Shown in pieces: positions 52,079-61,598 of a DNA stretch of 64,000 nucleotides. The notes below the pieces were generated by a model. That model saw nothing but the letters and a program-made list of their open reading frames with translations, did no database searches and had not been told where the DNA came from. The position numbers were made by a program, and so were the translations under genes. Numbering within the stretch: the stretch's first letter is position 1; every line of letters begins with the position of its first letter. This DNA comes from MFD04716-140 sp963703125. GTDB lineage: Bacteria > Bacteroidota > Bacteroidia > Flavobacteriales > Flavobacteriaceae. The stretch lies in NCBI GenBank assembly GCA_963703125.1, contig OY969790.1, forward strand, positions 1,798,001 through 1,862,000, written 5' to 3'.

Positions 52079-53479
52079 TCAGTGTCCAGACACGGTCTTT
52101 GCCAACACGAATTCATCTTTTAGCATTTTTATGACATTCATCAATGCTCTACCGTCGTGATAGTTCACTTTCCATATTTGTGCTTTAGCGCGCTTTTCGG
52201 CGCCTGGACTTGTATCAAGTCCGGCATCGTACCAACCTCCATGGGTATGGTCTATCATATAGGTATCTAGATAGTCCCACTGTTTTTTGAACAGCTCGTA
52301 ATAACGAGTTTCTTTCGGGAACAACTTGGCCATTAGCAAAAGCGAGTTCAGACCTTCCGCTTGCGACCACCATACTTTTTGATCGTCTTCTATGGTTGTG
52401 TCACCGGTCTTTTCCCAATAATAACCACCTTCAAAAAATCCCCCTTTTTCCGAATCCCATCCCCATTCAAGGGCTTGGTCAACCATTTTTTTGCCTTTTA
52501 TAAGGGTGATGGAGTCATTTTTGCCGCCTAAAGCATGGGAAGCTTCCAACAATAAAAAAGCAGTTTCCACATCATGACCAAAAGATAGGTGATCTAAGTA
52601 GAAATGCTGTTTTCTATAAGTTTCTGATGAATCCTTTAATGAAACAGGTGTCCAATCCCTCTGTAGGTGCAGTGTCAAATTTCCTTTTTCGGTAGTAATG
52701 GTGTCACGGACAAGAAGCAAAAGTTCTTCCAATCGTTCTCTTACCAATGGGTTGGGCCAGACTTTATAAAGAGCCGTAAAACTTTCCATAAGATGAATAG
52801 AGGAGTTTTGATCCTTCCAATCTTTCCGGATGAAATTGTCATAGTTTTGATCATTAACCTTTGTATCGAGCATCCAAGAACCATCCATTTTTAGCACATC
52901 AAAATATCCTTTATATTCAGGATCATGTGCATTTTCTTCCAACCAATAAAAAGTTTTTTTTGCGAGATACAGTGCCGTTGTATCTTTTGAAACCTTGTAG
53001 TAAGTTGCGAGCGCATAAATGGCAAATGAATTGCCATAGGCACTCTTGCCCGATGAGCGTAATTTTAGGGAATCTCCTTCAATGCCCAATAGGGTATGGA
53101 ATCCACCATATATGGAATCCCACATATAGTCTCTAATGAAATAATAGCCCTGCTGAGCGATTTTCTCATAATGGCTGTCCCGATAAAATTGCGCAAGTGT
53201 GGAGGCCGTCCAAATATGCCTCGCTTGGCTTACAATCATTTTATCCTGTTGGCCTTTTCTTTTCCATTCATAATCAAAATCGGACCAAAAACCACCATGA
53301 ACCGTATCTATGGTCTGCGGATACCAAACCTTGGCCAATTCATTTAAAGAGGTTTCAATTGTTGGCAGAAGCTCTCTAGAAATTGAGGAATCGCCTGTCT
53401 CTTCTTCCTTACATGAAAAAAGGTATACCAATATTAAACAAAAAAGGCATTTATGCCTTATACCGGGAATTAAGTTCAT
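52079..53479 (-). CDS. AGE-family epimerase/isomerase, lipoprotein
   Basis: This 466-residue (alpha/alpha)6-barrel protein belongs to the N-acylglucosamine 2-epimerase/mannose isomerase family. Characteristic segments are HGGFWSDFDYEWKRKGQQDKM, IWTASTLAQFYR, YYLDHLSFGHDVETAFLLLEA and KVWWSQAEGLNSLL. The chosen start at 53479 gives a short signal with the lipobox YLFSC, unusual because most AGE proteins are cytoplasmic; this suggests that it acts on sugars or disaccharides outside the inner membrane. An ATG at 53536 would put a hydrophilic stretch before the signal, which is less likely. Downstream on the strand lie kdgK and eda. Confidence 0.85.
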   Translation of the reverse strand: MNLIPGIRHKCLFCLILVYLFSCKEEETGDSSISRELLPTIETSLNELAKVWYPQTIDTVHGGFWSDFDYEWKRKGQQDKMIVSQARHIWTASTLAQFYRDSHYEKIAQQGYYFIRDYMWDSIYGGFHTLLGIEGDSLKLRSSGKSAYGNSFAIYALATYYKVSKDTTALYLAKKTFYWLEENAHDPEYKGYFDVLKMDGSWMLDTKVNDQNYDNFIRKDWKDQNSSIHLMESFTALYKVWPNPLVRERLEELLLLVRDTITTEKGNLTLHLQRDWTPVSLKDSSETYRKQHFYLDHLSFGHDVETAFLLLEASHALGGKNDSITLIKGKKMVDQALEWGWDSEKGGFFEGGYYWEKTGDTTIEDDQKVWWSQAEGLNSLLLMAKLFPKETRYYELFKKQWDYLDTYMIDHTHGGWYDAGLDTSPGAEKRAKAQIWKVNYHDGRALMNVIKMLKDEFVLAKTVSGH

Positions 53480-53551
53480 TTTATAGCGATTGTAGCTTTT
53501 TATAATACTGTTTATAATTTTGAAAGAAATTTGCAAAACCTATCTTGGGCT

Positions 53552-54307
53552 TTATCTTGCCAAAATTAGCAATGCACCAATTGCCGTCAATACCAAAATC
53601 ATTTTTCTATAAAATTCCTCCTTGATTATTTTGACGAGACGAATACCGGCATAAAATCCGATGAATATGGCAGGCACCAATCTTAAATCTATAAGGAACA
53701 TATCAATTGAAATGGTTTTCCAAACAAAGACATGAAAAGGCAATTTGAAAATATTGATGATCAAAAAAAGCCACGCTGCGGTACCAATAAATTCATTTTT
53801 AGGCAAACGCATCGCCAAAAAGTAAATATTTGAAAAGGCTCCCGCTAAATTCCCTATCATGGTGGTAATTCCGGAAATGGTGCCAATAAAGCCTGCAAAT
53901 GCCCAATGCGTAGGGACTACTTTAGATTTTCTTCGATCCCACCAATACATCATGACAACGCTTGCCAAAATGATGATCGACATTCCTATTTTAAATGTCT
54001 TTTCATCTAAATCATTACCAATAAGAACGCCCAGGAATATGCCCAAAAGCATCCACGGTAGAAAACGTACAATGTAAGACCAATTGGTATGCCTGTTGTA
54101 ATAGATGACCGCAAAAACATCGGCGATGATTAGCAAGGGGACGACCAGCCCGGTAGAATTTCTTGCCCCAAAGGCCAAAGCCATAAGCGTTACATTGATG
54201 ATTTCGATACCCTTAATGCCCGATTTGGAAAGACCAACCACAAAAGCCCCCGCCACGGCCAGGATCCACGCGGTTATGCCAACTTCATAAGTAATCAATA
54301 AAAACAC
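53552..54307 (-). CDS. TauE/SafE-family permease
   Basis: This 251-residue inner-membrane protein has about eight hydrophobic helices and the TauE/SafE duplication (AGAFVVGLSKSGIKGIEII in the first half, AFAGFIGTISGITTMIGNLAGA in the second). Members export sulfite or organosulfur acids or move other organic anions. It lies 72 bases upstream of the AGE epimerase and is divergent from the SSS symporter. The substrate is unknown. Confidence 0.88.
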   Translation of the reverse strand: MFLLITYEVGITAWILAVAGAFVVGLSKSGIKGIEIINVTLMALAFGARNSTGLVVPLLIIADVFAVIYYNRHTNWSYIVRFLPWMLLGIFLGVLIGNDLDEKTFKIGMSIIILASVVMMYWWDRRKSKVVPTHWAFAGFIGTISGITTMIGNLAGAFSNIYFLAMRLPKNEFIGTAAWLFLIINIFKLPFHVFVWKTISIDMFLIDLRLVPAIFIGFYAGIRLVKIIKEEFYRKMILVLTAIGALLILAR

Positions 54308-54382
54308 ATGGGTGGTTTAGTTAACAAAAATCAAAAGTATGCCAAAAAATAATATCTTTATCCGATAACCTTATACCAAACT

Positions 54383-56194
54383 ATGGAATTAAGTACTCTT
54401 GACATTGGCTTCATGATTGTTTTTTTCTCCCTTGTTCTTGGGATTGGAATCTACGTATCAAAAAAATCGGGAAAAGACTCGACCGAATACTTCCTTTCGG
54501 GTCGAACGATGCCTTGGTGGTTATTGGGGCTTTCGATGGTCGCAACAACATTTTCGACAGACACGCCTAATTTGGTGACAAATTTGGTACGGGAAAATGG
54601 GGTTTCTGGAAACTGGGTATGGTGGTGCTATTTGTTAACGGGCATGTTGACCGTTTTTGTGTATGCAAAACTCTGGCGGAAATCCAATGTCAATACAGAC
54701 CTTGAATTCTATGAGATGCGTTATGGAGGTAAGCCTGCAAGCTTCTTGAGAAAGTTCAGGGCCGTTTATTTAGGGGCCCTGTTCAATATAATTACAATGG
54801 CGTCGGTAACATTGGCCGCAATCAAAATTGGAGGAATTATGCTAGGACTTGAACCCTGGGAGACTGTTGTGGGTGCTGGTTTGATTACTGTAATATTTAG
54901 CGCATTGGGAGGATTCAAAGGAGTTGTCTATACAGATTTCCTTTTGTTTTTTGTAGCCATGTCCGGTGCGATCGGGGCAGCCTATTATTTGGTCAATATC
55001 CCTGAGGTGGGTGGCTTGGAAGCATTAATGGCGAACGAAACGGTAGCATCCAAACTTGACATTTTGCCCGATTTTAGCAATAAAAAAATGCTGATTACGG
55101 CCTTCATAATTCCCTTGGCCGTTCAATGGTGGAGCTCCTGGTATCCGGGCGCTGAACCAGGCGGTGGCGGGTATATTGCACAACGTATGCTGGCGGCGAA
55201 AAATGAGAATCATGCTATAGGGGCAACCTTCTTTTTTAATATAATGCATTATGCGCTTCGTCCTTGGCCATGGATTCTTGTGGCATTGGCATCGTTAGTC
55301 GTCTATCCTGATATTGCCAGTATTCATGCCGCTTTCCCAAATGTGGCCGAAAGCAAATTGGGGCATGATTTGGCCTATTCCGCAATGTTGACTAAACTTC
55401 CGAGTGGATTGTTGGGGCTAGTTTTAGCTTCGTTAATTGCCGCTTATATGAGTACCATATCCACTCAGTTGAATTGGGGCTCGTCCTATATTGTTTTTGA
55501 TTTCTATAAACAACAGATCAATCCAAAGGCTACTGAGAAGCAGATGGTAAATGTGGGCAGGATTTCTACGGTGGTTTTAATGGTGCTTAGCGCCATTCTG
55601 GCATTAGCTCTTGAAAATGCTTTTCAAGTATTTGATTTGCTCGTGACCTTTGGTGCAGGAACAGGGCTGATCTTTATTCTTAGATGGTTCTGGTGGCGTA
55701 TCAACGCATGGAGTGAAATTACGGCCATGTTTGCCTCTGGAATAATATCCATATTGTTGACTATTACACCTTTGGGAAGTTTTCTGTTTAACTCGCAAAC
55801 CGGAGTTTTTCCAGATTGGGCACAATATCCTTTTGTTGTGGTCGTAACTACTGCCATATGGTTATTAGTGACCTTCATGACCCAATCCGAATCTCCTGAA
55901 GTGCTTAGATCTTTTTATAAAAAGATTCAGCCAGGAGGTCCTGGATGGTCAAAAGTCGTTAACGATGCTCAAGCGGACCATGTAGATATCGTAAACAAGA
56001 AGGAGAAATGGAGTGTGCCTTCCGGTATTACCGCCATGTTATTGGGATGTGTCCTAATTTATTCTATCATGTTCGCCACGGGCTATTGGATATACGGCAG
56101 GACTACCCAAGCACTAGTATTGACCGCAATTGCTTTTGTTTCAGGATTTTTATTGATCAAAGCTTGGAATAGGATGAAGGATCATATTTTATAG
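54383..56194 (+). CDS. Sodium:solute symporter (SSS family)
   Basis: This 603-residue inner-membrane symporter has about 14 helices. The start GIYVSKKSGKDSTEYFLSGRTMPWWLLGLSMVATTF and the Na-site region IAAYMSTISTQLNWGSSYIV are typical of the SSS family, which imports sugars, sialic acid or amino acids with sodium. The length is normal for flavobacterial members linked to glycan loci. It is followed nine bases later by an acyltransferase-type membrane protein, so the two are co-transcribed. Confidence 0.9.
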   Translation: MELSTLDIGFMIVFFSLVLGIGIYVSKKSGKDSTEYFLSGRTMPWWLLGLSMVATTFSTDTPNLVTNLVRENGVSGNWVWWCYLLTGMLTVFVYAKLWRKSNVNTDLEFYEMRYGGKPASFLRKFRAVYLGALFNIITMASVTLAAIKIGGIMLGLEPWETVVGAGLITVIFSALGGFKGVVYTDFLLFFVAMSGAIGAAYYLVNIPEVGGLEALMANETVASKLDILPDFSNKKMLITAFIIPLAVQWWSSWYPGAEPGGGGYIAQRMLAAKNENHAIGATFFFNIMHYALRPWPWILVALASLVVYPDIASIHAAFPNVAESKLGHDLAYSAMLTKLPSGLLGLVLASLIAAYMSTISTQLNWGSSYIVFDFYKQQINPKATEKQMVNVGRISTVVLMVLSAILALALENAFQVFDLLVTFGAGTGLIFILRWFWWRINAWSEITAMFASGIISILLTITPLGSFLFNSQTGVFPDWAQYPFVVVVTTAIWLLVTFMTQSESPEVLRSFYKKIQPGGPGWSKVVNDAQADHVDIVNKKEKWSVPSGITAMLLGCVLIYSIMFATGYWIYGRTTQALVLTAIAFVSGFLLIKAWNRMKDHIL

Positions 56195-56203
56195 ATTGTA
56201 AAC

Positions 56204-57292
56204 ATGAAAGATAGGATCCTATCGGTTGACATTTTTAGGGGACTCACGATTGTCCTAATGATTTTGGTAAATACCCCAGGAACTTGGTCAAGTGTATACG
56301 CTCCTTTTTTACATGCCGAATGGCACGGTTACACGCCGACTGACCTCGTTTTTCCTTTCTTTTTGTTCATTGTGGGCACCTCAATTGCCTTTTCTTATCA
56401 CAATAGGGCAACAAGTTCCGGAACGTACAAAAAAATAACAATTCGTAGCCTAAAATTAATAGGGCTCGGACTGTTTTTGGGAGCATTTACTTTGACATTT
56501 CCATTTTTTAAAAATTTTGAGCACATTCGTTTTCCTGGCGTATTGCAACGCATCGGGGTTGTATTCTTCTTTGCATCGATACTTTTTATAAATTTTAAAT
56601 GGAAGACTTTAGTAGGCATTTGCGTTTTTATTTTGATAGGATATTGGTTATTGATGGGTTTTGTACCGGTCAACGGGGTAGCGTCCACCTTGGAAAGAGC
56701 ACCTAATAATTTGGCGAATTATTTAGACGTACTGGTTTTTGGAAACCACAACTATAAATCCGATTATGATCCCGAAGGTCTTTTAAGTACCTTACCCGCT
56801 GTTTGTAGTGCACTGTTGGGAATATTCACGGGATTGATTTTGATGTCAAAACTTCCCAAAAAAGAAACCATTTTAGTAGGTATAGGAGGTTCATTACTGA
56901 TTGTAGGTTATTTGTGGGATGTGGTATTTCCAATCAACAAAGCACTTTGGACCAGCAGTTTTGTATTGGTCACCGCAGGTTGGGCCAACATGGTTTTAGC
57001 ACTTATTTATTATTTAACGGATGTAAAAGGAATTAAGTTTGGTAGTATTTTCAGATATGCAGGGGCCAATGCCATTGTGGTCTATTTCCTTTCAAGCTTC
57101 ATAAGTAAGATCATGGGCATGATCAAGGTTGATGAAAGCACCTCATTGCATGGTTGGCTCTTCAATACTATTTATGTACATAATTTTATGCCGTTGCAAC
57201 TCTCTTCACTGTTATACGCCTTAACTGTAGTAAGTTTTTATGTTCTATTGGCCTATGTGCTATACAAGAAAGGTATTTTTGTGAGAGTATAG
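56204..57292 (+). CDS. DUF5009/HGSNAT-like membrane acyltransferase
   Basis: This 362-residue protein has about ten transmembrane helices. The opening ILSVDIFRGLTIVLMILVN and TPTDLVFPFFLFIVGTSIAFS are hallmarks of the heparan-alpha-glucosaminide N-acetyltransferase-like group. Human HGSNAT acetylates glucosamine ends across the lysosomal membrane; bacterial relatives may modify amino sugars at the inner membrane. It is coupled to the SSS symporter upstream and converges with the esterase at 57312. Confidence 0.88.
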   Translation: MKDRILSVDIFRGLTIVLMILVNTPGTWSSVYAPFLHAEWHGYTPTDLVFPFFLFIVGTSIAFSYHNRATSSGTYKKITIRSLKLIGLGLFLGAFTLTFPFFKNFEHIRFPGVLQRIGVVFFFASILFINFKWKTLVGICVFILIGYWLLMGFVPVNGVASTLERAPNNLANYLDVLVFGNHNYKSDYDPEGLLSTLPAVCSALLGIFTGLILMSKLPKKETILVGIGGSLLIVGYLWDVVFPINKALWTSSFVLVTAGWANMVLALIYYLTDVKGIKFGSIFRYAGANAIVVYFLSSFISKIMGMIKVDESTSLHGWLFNTIYVHNFMPLQLSSLLYALTVVSFYVLLAYVLYKKGIFVRV

Positions 57293-57311
57293 TTTAGATG
57301 CAATTTCTGAT

Positions 57312-58124
57312 TTAACTTTTTGGGAAAGCCCATTTTAGAAATATTGGAAAGATGTTCGCCCAGGTATTTAGGTCATGTTTCCCCCCTTCAATCTCCACAT
57401 AAGTTATATCGCCGGGATACGAATAGTTCTTTAATCTAAGCTCCTTAATAACATCCAATGTATCGTCAATGGAATCAATAATACCATTGTTGTTGCGATC
57501 AGCGGATTCGTCTTCGGTACCACATTGAAACCAGAACTTCAAATCTTTTCCAGGACCACTATTTTTTATGGTGTCGAGAATTATTCTACTTCTATCCTCT
57601 ACATCCTTTTTGATATAAGCCTTTTTTCTCCACCAGAACGAGCCACTAAAAACACCTGACTTCCCGAAAGATTGAGGATGGTTTATTACAATATCAAAAG
57701 CCATCAATCCGCCCAATGACATTCCACAGAAAACCCAATCTTTCGGATATGGAGATGTCTTGAATTCACCTTTCAAAAACGGTATAAATTCTTCAATTAT
57801 GAATTTGGAGTATGCTGCGGCTTTACTTCCCCGTCCCTTAAAATCTGCAGATGCCGAGGTCCCATACTCCTGAATCCTATTTTCATTGGCTTCTATCCCA
57901 ATATAAATAAAGGGTTGTATCGAGAGATCCGCAAACGCCTTTTGAAAAGTATTTTCTAGACCCATATTGCTAAAATCTTGACCATCGTTCATTAGTAACA
58001 CCGGGAAAGTATCCTGGCAATCTCTATAATTAGGTGGGGCAATGCATCTAAAATTGATTTTCCGACTTAAATTTTCAGAAAAAATAGTACCTTTTAAACT
58101 AATAAGGTCAATCTCGAATTTCAT
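57312..58124 (-). CDS. Esterase-type alpha/beta hydrolase (Fes/esterase D-like)
   Basis: This 270-residue cytoplasmic alpha/beta hydrolase has the nucleophile elbow GMSLGGLMAFD, an acid residue in QCGTEDESADRNNNG and a His in GGKHDLNTWA. It resembles the putative-esterase family (Pfam Esterase: Fes, antigen 85). It has no signal peptide. It diverges from a second esterase at 58247, and both flank the amidoligase operon, so a role in processing the product is possible. Confidence 0.83.
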   Translation of the reverse strand: MKFEIDLISLKGTIFSENLSRKINFRCIAPPNYRDCQDTFPVLLMNDGQDFSNMGLENTFQKAFADLSIQPFIYIGIEANENRIQEYGTSASADFKGRGSKAAAYSKFIIEEFIPFLKGEFKTSPYPKDWVFCGMSLGGLMAFDIVINHPQSFGKSGVFSGSFWWRKKAYIKKDVEDRSRIILDTIKNSGPGKDLKFWFQCGTEDESADRNNNGIIDSIDDTLDVIKELRLKNYSYPGDITYVEIEGGKHDLNTWANIFPIFLKWAFPKS

Positions 58125-58193
58125 GTTTTTCTATAAAGGTTTGCAAGTATAACGATTCCTGAAAATATTAGTATTCGGGTGGGAATAATAAAT

Positions 58194-58201
58194 TATTTTT
58201 G
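58194..58201 (+). promoter_or_regulatory. -7 promoter element TATTTTTG for the amidoligase operon
   Basis: TATTTTTG matches the -7 consensus and lies 45 bases before the ATG at 58247. The -33 half is not clear. Confidence 0.45.
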
Positions 58202-58246
58202 TCGATCTTTTTAAATAATTTAACTTTTTGATTTACATAAAGTTAT

Positions 58247-58957
58247 ATGGCAAATGTTCAGTACATACAATATTATTCCAATATTCTAGGCAGGAATATT
58301 GACCTAGAGATTACAGGAAATTGGGGTTACCCGATTCTTATGTTTCCATCCTCTGGAGGGAAATTTACGCAAAATAGTGATTTTGGTCTTGTGGGATCGG
58401 TAATGCAATTTGTTGAAGAAGGTAGGGTAAAACTCTACAGCATAGAAACGATTGACATGCTTTCGTTTTACGATGACCACATGAACTCCGAAACGAAAAT
58501 CCACAATTATGAATTGTACGTGAATTTTCTAAAGGAAGAAATGATACCTTATATTCAAAGAGAATGCAACACCCATAGAATTGGGGTTGCAGGGGTCAGC
58601 TTTGGAGGTTATCATGCAGCAAATACGGCTTTTCGTTTTCCAGATTTGGTTTCGCATCTGATTTCTATGAGCGGAGTTTTTAATATCCGCAACATGGCAC
58701 CTTTGTCCGAGGACATCCGCATATATTTCAACTGCCCCGATGAATTTATGCGGAACGAAGAATCATGGAAATTCCATCATATGAAGATAGTTTTGGGAAC
58801 TTCCGACTGGGACAGTTGCAAACCAAAAAATCTACATATGGCAAGTATACTTGACTCTAAAGGTATTGAATATTGGTATGACGAGAAAAAATGGATCGAA
58901 CACGATTGGCCTTTGTGGAAAATGGTGTTCCCTGAGTATTTAGGGGCCTTTTTTTAA
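58247..58957 (+). CDS. Esterase-family alpha/beta hydrolase
   Basis: This 236-residue enzyme has the nucleophile elbow GVSFGGYHAAN, Asp in LGTSDWDSCKP and His in KWIEHDWPLW, a complete catalytic triad of the putative-esterase family. It has no signal peptide. It is the first gene of a five-gene plus-strand run with ATP-grasp, YbdK-type ligase, glutamine amidotransferase and a second ATP-grasp-like protein. Esterases of this kind are known companions of ATP-grasp/carboxylate-amine ligase sets, so it may trim or release the ligated product. Confidence 0.85.
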   Translation: MANVQYIQYYSNILGRNIDLEITGNWGYPILMFPSSGGKFTQNSDFGLVGSVMQFVEEGRVKLYSIETIDMLSFYDDHMNSETKIHNYELYVNFLKEEMIPYIQRECNTHRIGVAGVSFGGYHAANTAFRFPDLVSHLISMSGVFNIRNMAPLSEDIRIYFNCPDEFMRNEESWKFHHMKIVLGTSDWDSCKPKNLHMASILDSKGIEYWYDEKKWIEHDWPLWKMVFPEYLGAFF

Positions 58958-58989
58958 ATAAATTTTAATAACACTAATTCAAAAATATC

Positions 58990-60318
58990 ATGGCAAAAAA
59001 AGTAGGAATTTTATTCGGTATGGAAGACACCTTTCCATGGGCATTTATAGATAAGGTGAATCAATTGGGGAACGGCAAAGTAGTTGCCGAACCTGTTCTT
59101 ATCGACAAAGTACAGCAAGGAATAGATTATGGGTATGACGTAATCATAGATCGCATATCGCAAGAGGTACCCTTCTATCGCGCGTACCTTAAAAATGCTG
59201 CATTAAAGGGCACGGCAGTTATCAATAACCCATTCTGGTGGAGTGCGGACGAAAAGTTCTTTAACAACTGTCTGTCTCTTGAGCTGGGAGTGCCCGTTCC
59301 CAAGACCATTTTATTGCCATCGAAGGAAAGGCCGGACGACACTACCGATAAATCATTCCGGAACCTGAAGGCCCCTTTGGATTGGGATTACATTTTTAAC
59401 TATATCGGATTTCCTGCCTATATGAAACCACATTCCGGTGGCGGGTGGAAAAGTGTTTATAGGGTTGATAATCCTGATGATCTTTTTGCAAAACATGAAG
59501 AAACGGGTCAGCTGGTAATGATGCTTCAAGAAGAAATAGTATTTGACGATTACTATCGGGTATATTGTCTTGGTCAAAAATACGTGCATATTATGCCTTA
59601 TGAACCAAGGAACGAGCATCATTTACGATATGCCACAGAACCCAAAACAACGGGCGATGAGCATAGGAAATTGATGGGAACCATTCACGACTATACGCTT
59701 AAACTCAACAGGGCACTAGGCTATGATTTTAATACCGTAGAATTTGCCATCCGTGATGGGGTACCTTATGCAATCGATTTTTGCAATCCGGCACCAGATG
59801 CTGATATCAATTCTGTAGGTCAGGTAAATTTTGATTGGATTGTTGAGCATTCTGCGAAATATGCCATTGAAAAAGCGAATGCACACAAAATCAAACAAAA
59901 CAATACGTCTTGGGGAACATTTGTCCAAAATTCAGTGGCCCCCCCAAAGGCAAAAACAAAAAAGATTCCTTTAAAGACTGCTGCCCAAGCTAAAAAGACA
60001 GCTGTTAAAAGACCCTTGGTTACAAGTGTTAAACCCACAAAGCAACAAACCACAAAGTCAAGAGCAGCTGCCATTAAAAAGGACACCACCCCTAAGGCAA
60101 AACCGGCTACTGCAGCAAAATCAGTCACCTCTAAAAAGGAAGCACCAAAAACAAGTGCAGCAACAAAGTCGATTACTTCTACGGGCAAAAAAAACAGCAA
60201 TAAAGCGAAAGTGACGGATAAAGTTATTGCTAAACCTAGGACATCGGCGGTCACCAAATCAAAACCAGTTGCCAAGACTGCTACAAAACCTAAAAGTGCC
60301 CCTAAAAAAATCAAATAG
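58990..60318 (+). CDS. ATP-grasp ligase with lysine-rich histone-H1-like C-terminal tail
   Basis: This protein is 442 residues. Residues 1-315 form an ATP-grasp fold: an N-terminal pre-ATP domain (MAKKVGILFGMEDTFPWAFID), the ATP lid with FPAYMKPHSGGGWKS, and metal ligands in FNTVEFAIRDGVPYAIDFCNPAPDAD. ATP-grasp enzymes join a carboxylate to an amine through an acyl-phosphate. Residues about 318-442 are a disordered tail made almost only of Lys, Ala, Thr, Pro and Ser with PKAKP- and KTA-type repeats, like histone H1-like bacterial proteins. Such a tail may bind DNA or another polyanion, or serve as a substrate for modification by the operon itself. It follows the esterase by 32 bases. Confidence 0.85.
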   Translation: MAKKVGILFGMEDTFPWAFIDKVNQLGNGKVVAEPVLIDKVQQGIDYGYDVIIDRISQEVPFYRAYLKNAALKGTAVINNPFWWSADEKFFNNCLSLELGVPVPKTILLPSKERPDDTTDKSFRNLKAPLDWDYIFNYIGFPAYMKPHSGGGWKSVYRVDNPDDLFAKHEETGQLVMMLQEEIVFDDYYRVYCLGQKYVHIMPYEPRNEHHLRYATEPKTTGDEHRKLMGTIHDYTLKLNRALGYDFNTVEFAIRDGVPYAIDFCNPAPDADINSVGQVNFDWIVEHSAKYAIEKANAHKIKQNNTSWGTFVQNSVAPPKAKTKKIPLKTAAQAKKTAVKRPLVTSVKPTKQQTTKSRAAAIKKDTTPKAKPATAAKSVTSKKEAPKTSAATKSITSTGKKNSNKAKVTDKVIAKPRTSAVTKSKPVAKTATKPKSAPKKIK

Positions 60319-60344
60319 GTTACCTTCAATTAAAAATAGCCATC

Positions 60345-61442
60345 ATGCATAAATTCACATTGGGTATTGAGGAAGAATTTCAAATTTTGGATAGCGGATC
60401 TTTAACGCTCCATTCTCAAATGTCAAAAATCATAGATGGCGGCAAGATCATTCTCAAGGAGCGTATAAAGGAAGAAATGCACCAGTCCGTCGTAGAGATG
60501 GGCACCAATGTGTGCGAGAACATCAACCAAGCCCGTGATGAAGTTTCATATTTGCGGCAACAAGTAATTGAATTGGCGGCAAAAGAAGACCTAAAGGTTG
60601 CCGCATCCGGCACGCATCCTTTTTCCCATTGGAGTGAACAGTTAATTACGCCGAATCCCCGATATGACCAGCTTATTGCTGAAATGAAGGATGTTGCCCG
60701 GTCCAATCTTATCTTCGGGATGCATGTACACGTGGCAATCCCAAATAGGGAAGACGGACTTCATATTATGAACATTGCACGCTATTTTTTGCCCCACCTT
60801 TACGCATTGTCCACGAATTCACCCTTTTGGGAAAGTAGGGAAACAGGTTTCAAATCATACCGGTCCAAAATTTTTGATAAATTTCCTAGAACGGGTATTC
60901 CGCCATATTTTGCAAGTGTATCGGAGTACGATAAATTCATTGATGTTCTTGTAAGAACAAAATGTATAGACAACGGAAAGAAGATTTGGTGGGATATCCG
61001 TCTGCATCCTTTTTATCCAACCGTTGAATTTCGTATTTGTGACATGGTCATGACGGTTGACGAGGTTGTTTGCATTGCCGCTCTGATGCAGTGCATTATA
61101 GCCAAACTCTATAAGCTACATCTAAAAAACCAGAGCTTTAGATCCTATAGAAGAATTTTGCTGAATGAGAACAAATGGCGTGCCGCAAGATGGGGAATGG
61201 AGGCCATGCTTATTGATTTTGGCAAAGAAGAAGAAGTGCCCTTTGCCCTTTTGATGCAAGAATTGTTAGAGTTCATTGACGATGTGGTTGATGATTTGGG
61301 GTGCCGAACGGAGGTTAATTATGTGTATCAAATGTTGGAACAAGGATCTGGTGCCGATAGGCAACTGAAGGTTTTCGAAGAAACCAAAGATTTAAAAGAA
61401 GTGGTAAACTATATTGTAAACCAAACATCAAAAGGGCTTTAG
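60345..61442 (+). CDS. YbdK-type carboxylate-amine ligase (GCS2 family)
   Basis: This 365-residue enzyme of the glutamate-cysteine ligase type 2 family (glutamine synthetase-like fold) starts FTLGIEEEFQILD, with the clustered Glu ligands for Mg. SGTHPFSHWSEQ, FGMHVHVAIPNRED and WWDIRLHPFYPTVEFRICDMV are conserved active-site segments. E. coli YbdK has weak Glu-Cys ligase activity, and the true substrates of the family are not settled. It lies 26 bases after the ATP-grasp gene, so both probably act on one pathway product. Confidence 0.92.
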   Translation: MHKFTLGIEEEFQILDSGSLTLHSQMSKIIDGGKIILKERIKEEMHQSVVEMGTNVCENINQARDEVSYLRQQVIELAAKEDLKVAASGTHPFSHWSEQLITPNPRYDQLIAEMKDVARSNLIFGMHVHVAIPNREDGLHIMNIARYFLPHLYALSTNSPFWESRETGFKSYRSKIFDKFPRTGIPPYFASVSEYDKFIDVLVRTKCIDNGKKIWWDIRLHPFYPTVEFRICDMVMTVDEVVCIAALMQCIIAKLYKLHLKNQSFRSYRRILLNENKWRAARWGMEAMLIDFGKEEEVPFALLMQELLEFIDDVVDDLGCRTEVNYVYQMLEQGSGADRQLKVFEETKDLKEVVNYIVNQTSKGL

Positions 61443-61598
61443 AACATCAAAATCAGTTTTTGACCCATATGATTTCGAAGTTTTGAGCGTTTTGAATTTA
61501 TATCAATGTCATTTTGAAGTTTATTTTGCGACATACTGTGCCCATCCAGAGTGAAATTTTAGGACAGAAATAGACCCAACTTGAGAACAAATTAGACC

